Assembly: GCA_902168205.1 (NCBI GenBank) | Contig: CABHOK010000003.1 | Coordinates: forward strand, 2,170,001 to 2,234,000 | Source of the DNA: an uncultured Chitinophaga sp. | Lineage (GTDB): Bacteria > Bacteroidota > Bacteroidia > Cytophagales > Cyclobacteriaceae | Direction: 5' to 3' | Length of the DNA stretch: 64,000 nt | In this document: piece after piece, positions 61,208 to 64,000 of the stretch | Layout: every line of letters begins with the position of its first letter | Position numbering within the stretch: the first letter of the stretch is position 1 | Made by a program: the position numbers and the translations under genes | Notes under the pieces: generated by a model | What the model saw: only the letters and a program-made list of their open reading frames with translations | Told to the model about the DNA's origin: nothing | Databases searched by the model: none

Positions 61208-62257
61208 TTATGCTGAAGTGTGCTGAGTGATGGTGAGTACCACCAGGAATGTTTCTTCACCATTCATGATCTTCAGTTCGTATTGCTCCGGGTATAGCAA
61301 GTCCAGTCTGCGCTTTACATTTTGTATGCCGATACCTTCTTTACGCGTGTGCCCGTTGCCATTCGTTTTGTTATTCTCTACTTTGATAAGGATAACATGC
61401 TCCTGTGCATCAACACTTACCTTTACCCACGACTGCGACAGTTCTTCACTGGCGCCATGCTTGAAACAGTTCTCTACAAAAGGTAATAGTATCAGCGGAG
61501 CAATGGTGCGGTCGTTCACCTCACCGGTAATGCGTATATCTACATCAAGCTTGTCACCATAACGCATCTTTTCAATATCGATATAGTTGCGGATAAATTT
61601 TATCTCTTTAGCGAGCGGCACTTCATCGCTGGTGCATTCGTACAGCATATAGTTTATCAGCTCCGAAAGCTTCAGCACCATATCCGGGGCGCGCTCCGAT
61701 TTTTTCAACGTAAGCGCGTACAGGTTGTTCAGCGTATTGAATAGAAAATGCGGATGTATCTGCGTTTTTAGAAACTTCAATTCAGCCTGGAGCTTTTCTT
61801 CCTTTAATACCTGTTGCGCCTTTTGATTGGTATACCAGTACTTGAGCAGTTTTATAGCGGTAGCTGTAAAAGTTACAGGATATATCATCACAAACATCTT
61901 TACGATCTTGGGAAAGTAAAAGAATGGATCGGCGAGTGCCTGCGGATAATATATAGGGTAGTAGTAGTTATACGAAAAGTATCGCTGAAGCGTGCCTGCC
62001 AGAAATGACGACCCCAGAAACCAAAGCGCAAATTCTCCATATTTACCCGTTAGCAAAAAGCGCGGCAGCAGGTAGTACAAAGTAAAATAAGTAAAGATGA
62101 TGCGTACCGGTAAGTAAAGAAGCTCTTCGAAAAAAGTCTGGCGGTAATTCTCCTGGAAGCTTCCGTATAGCGTAGCGTAAAACACAAGGTGCGCCACCCA
62201 GAACAAAACGTGCTGGAAGATTCTGTTTCGTAAAATGGATGGAATAGCTTGCTTCAC
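61208..62257 (-). CDS. LytS/YehU-type sensor histidine kinase
   Basis: A 349-residue membrane kinase. About four N-terminal helices (about 15-140) form the sensor. The His_kinase domain has IHPHFLFNTLNNLYAL with a phosphorylated His at about 170, and an ATPase part has LLPFVENCFKHGAS and GIGIQNVKRRLDLLYP. No extracytoplasmic domain is large enough to bind a protein ligand. It phosphorylates the LytTR regulator encoded next on the same strand. Confidence 0.94.
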   Translation of the reverse strand: MKQAIPSILRNRIFQHVLFWVAHLVFYATLYGSFQENYRQTFFEELLYLPVRIIFTYFTLYYLLPRFLLTGKYGEFALWFLGSSFLAGTLQRYFSYNYYYPIYYPQALADPFFYFPKIVKMFVMIYPVTFTATAIKLLKYWYTNQKAQQVLKEEKLQAELKFLKTQIHPHFLFNTLNNLYALTLKKSERAPDMVLKLSELINYMLYECTSDEVPLAKEIKFIRNYIDIEKMRYGDKLDVDIRITGEVNDRTIAPLILLPFVENCFKHGASEELSQSWVKVSVDAQEHVILIKVENNKTNGNGHTRKEGIGIQNVKRRLDLLYPEQYELKIMNGEETFLVVLTITQHTSA

Positions 62258-62432
62258 AATCTATGCTGACATGGTTAAGGACGTACGGAACAAGTAACTG
62301 GTAAAGGCAGTTTCTCCCTCTATACAATAGCTTGCAAAGGTAACGGAAATGATCATATCGTGCAGACCATGAGGCATCGATTACGGGTTTGGACTCCCTG
62401 ATAGCATCTTGTGAGGGATGGATGTCGCGAAC

Positions 62433-62622
62433 CGTTATCCGTTATTCTTAATCGTTAATCGTGGGTGGCTGCAATTGGTTAATTACAATGACGCCACGCG
62501 TTACTTTCCAGGATTTAGAAAATCCAGTTGCACAAAGAACCCAGAGAAAAAGACGTCAAGTTGCACAAAGCGATTTTTAGGATGTCGACTAACGACTCAC
62601 CATTAACGGTTAACGGATAACG
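62433..62622. repeat. MITE-like element with terminal inverted repeats
   Basis: CGTTATCCGTTATTCTTAAT (62433-62452) with CGTTAATCG after it forms the left end. The right end, CATTAACGGTTAACGGATAA followed by CG (62601-62622), is a near-complementary copy. Inside, GTTGCACAAAG occurs twice (about 62528-62538 and 62563-62573). The element ends three bases before the stop codon of the GGT gene. The flanks hold no coding frame. Confidence 0.6.
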
Positions 62623-62625
62623 TTT

Positions 62626-64000
62626 CTAAAAGCCGAAGGCTGTATCATCCCCGCGCGGATCAGCGCCACCTTCCAGCGTACTATCCGGCCGTACCAATAT
62701 AGCATCAACACGACAGAAGGAGCGGTGCGCTTTGAAGGCGTGTCCCATCTTTACCAGCTTCAGACTATCCTCTGCAGAGAAAGCGTTATACTCGTTCGCG
62801 ATCGTATCGGGTTGCCATTGATGATGAAAGCGTTTCGCTGTTACAGCCTCCTGCATCGTCATGTTATGTTCGAGTACATTGAGTATCGTTTGGAAAACAC
62901 TCGTGATAATTTTAGAACCTCCCGGAGTACCCACCACCATTACCAGCCGGCCGTTGCGTTCAATGATGGTTGGTGTCATGGAGCTGAGCATGCGTTTATT
63001 CGGTTCGATCCTGTTGGCTTCACCACCGATAACACCATACATATTCGGAGAGCCTGGCTTTGCACTGAAGTCGTCCATTTCATCATTCAGCAAAAAGCCT
63101 GAGCCGGCAACAATTACTTTCGAGCCGTACGCATCATTCAAAGTTGTAGTAACGGCTACAGCATTTCCTTCCGGATCGATCACCGAGAGGTGCGTAGTCT
63201 GCGGAGACTCATATAGCGCGAGCGAACCTTCTTTGATCTTGCTGCTTGGCGTGGCATGATCAGGATCAAACGACTTCATTCGTTCATCTGTGTAGAGTGA
63301 ATTTGTCAGTTGCTTCACCGGTACATTTACAAAATCCGGATCGCCCAGGTATACCGAGCGATCAGCGTAAGCTCTGCGTTCTGCTTCCACGAGCAGGTGC
63401 GTGGTATGCGCAGAGTTCCATCCCCATTCGCGTATTGGATAATGTTCTACCGAACGCAGCAGTTGCATCAACGCAACGCCCCCGCTAGACGGTGGCGCCA
63501 TGGAAATGATTTTATAGTCTTTATACTGACCGATGATCGGATCGCGCCAGACAGCTTTATAGTTCTTCAGATCTTCGTGCGAGATAAGACCGTTGCCACG
63601 TTTCATCTCCGCCACTATATCATCCGCTGTTTTACCTTCGTAAAATCCTGCAAAGCCGTTATCGCGAATGCGTTCAAGTGTATGTCCTAAATCTGTCCAG
63701 CGAATGGTATCGCCCGCCACCCATTTCTCACGAAGCAAAAACTCCGGACGTATCGTATTCTTCCGGATGAGTATATCATTCAGGTAATTCAGTCCGCGTG
63801 CTTCACGTTCTGTCACTACAAAGCCATTCAATGCAAGTGCTATAGCAGGTTCAACAAGATCTTTCCACGGAAGCTTGCCAAATTTAGCATGCGCTTCCAG
63901 CATACCGGCAACTGAACCAGGCACGCCACTCGATAAATGTCCGTCCTGACTAAGTGAATCAATGACATTGCCGGCTGAATCAAGATACATATTGCGCGAT
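62626..64000 (-). CDS. ggt: Gamma-glutamyltransferase, 5-prime end outside window
   Basis: The visible part begins SRNMYLDSAGNVIDSLSQ, so its N-terminal part, with the signal peptide, continues past base 64000. The autoprocessing site is SPQTTHLSVIDPEGN with the nucleophile Thr at codon 63196-63198, and later SGFLLNDEMDDF and GTPGGSKI, the GGT signatures. It degrades glutathione or other gamma-glutamyl compounds in the periplasm. Unlike the GGT-like protein encoded at 39172-41031, it has the classical TTH motif. The stop lies three bases after a repeat element. Confidence 0.92.
   Translation of the reverse strand, partial: SRNMYLDSAGNVIDSLSQDGHLSSGVPGSVAGMLEAHAKFGKLPWKDLVEPAIALALNGFVVTEREARGLNYLNDILIRKNTIRPEFLLREKWVAGDTIRWTDLGHTLERIRDNGFAGFYEGKTADDIVAEMKRGNGLISHEDLKNYKAVWRDPIIGQYKDYKIISMAPPSSGGVALMQLLRSVEHYPIREWGWNSAHTTHLLVEAERRAYADRSVYLGDPDFVNVPVKQLTNSLYTDERMKSFDPDHATPSSKIKEGSLALYESPQTTHLSVIDPEGNAVAVTTTLNDAYGSKVIVAGSGFLLNDEMDDFSAKPGSPNMYGVIGGEANRIEPNKRMLSSMTPTIIERNGRLVMVVGTPGGSKIITSVFQTILNVLEHNMTMQEAVTAKRFHHQWQPDTIANEYNAFSAEDSLKLVKMGHAFKAHRSFCRVDAILVRPDSTLEGGADPRGDDTAFGF

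Overview
The window looks like chromosomal DNA of a free-living, polysaccharide-using member of the Bacteroidota, probably a Cytophagales relative. Several intact genes lie just downstream of Bacteroidota-type -7 elements (TAnnTTTG). Starts mostly lack Shine-Dalgarno sequences. The protein families are typical of the phylum: a TonB receptor with a CarboxypepD_reg domain, LytTR/LytS pairs, single-domain response regulators, DUF2911, DUF3667, DUF6055-like, WG-repeat and PD40-OmpA proteins, and many lipobox or AQ-ending signal peptides. No rRNA, tRNA, CRISPR array or intact insertion sequence was seen. The genus is inference only.

Region 1 (1-8200) looks accessory and is AT-richer by eye. It opens with a sulfur module: an ArsR-rhodanese fusion regulator behind a perfect 24-bp palindrome, a rhodanese-metallo-beta-lactamase protein and an MFS transporter. 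These are mixed with gene remnants (nucleoside phosphorylase, PhzF, a signal-peptide stub). Then come a Crp/Fnr regulator, an isochorismatase-pirin-cupin operon and a STAS-like gene.

Region 2 (8200-16100) holds a GH29 alpha-fucosidase, small lipoproteins, a repeat-bearing secreted protein, a WG-repeat protein, a DUF3667 membrane protein and a divergent PAS-like/LuxR regulator whose promoter overlaps an inverted repeat.

Region 3 (16200-34400) is mostly envelope and secreted functions: GH39 glycosidase, a small protein/TonB receptor/PepSY reductase module, a DUF6055-like metalloprotease-like lipoprotein, AraC regulator with a double SnoaL protein, a double-LamG lipoprotein, a TPR lipoprotein, an alpha/beta hydrolase and a GH18 chitinase.

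Region 4 (34500-49100) holds an ABC-F ATPase with a TTG start, a GMC oxidoreductase with its subunit 3, a secreted GGT-like enzyme, a cluster of small unknowns (XRE regulator, DUF6000-like protein, a protein with half acyl-carrier-protein ends), a mercaptopyruvate sulfurtransferase, DUF1801 and a GH20 hexosaminidase with PA14. The GH18 and GH20 enzymes together could take chitin to GlcNAc.

Region 5 (49100-64000) has DinB, response regulators, a nucleotide pyrophosphatase-like enzyme, aldo/keto reductase, amidohydrolase, thioesterase, DUF2911, 3-methyladenine DNA glycosylase, an OmpA/PD40 protein, a receiver plus receiver-kinase pair, a LytTR/LytS pair and a second gamma-glutamyltransferase cut by the window edge.

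Over the whole window TATA-containing words are strikingly frequent, even inside genes. Several intergenic stretches carry decayed hairpin or terminal-inverted-repeat elements.
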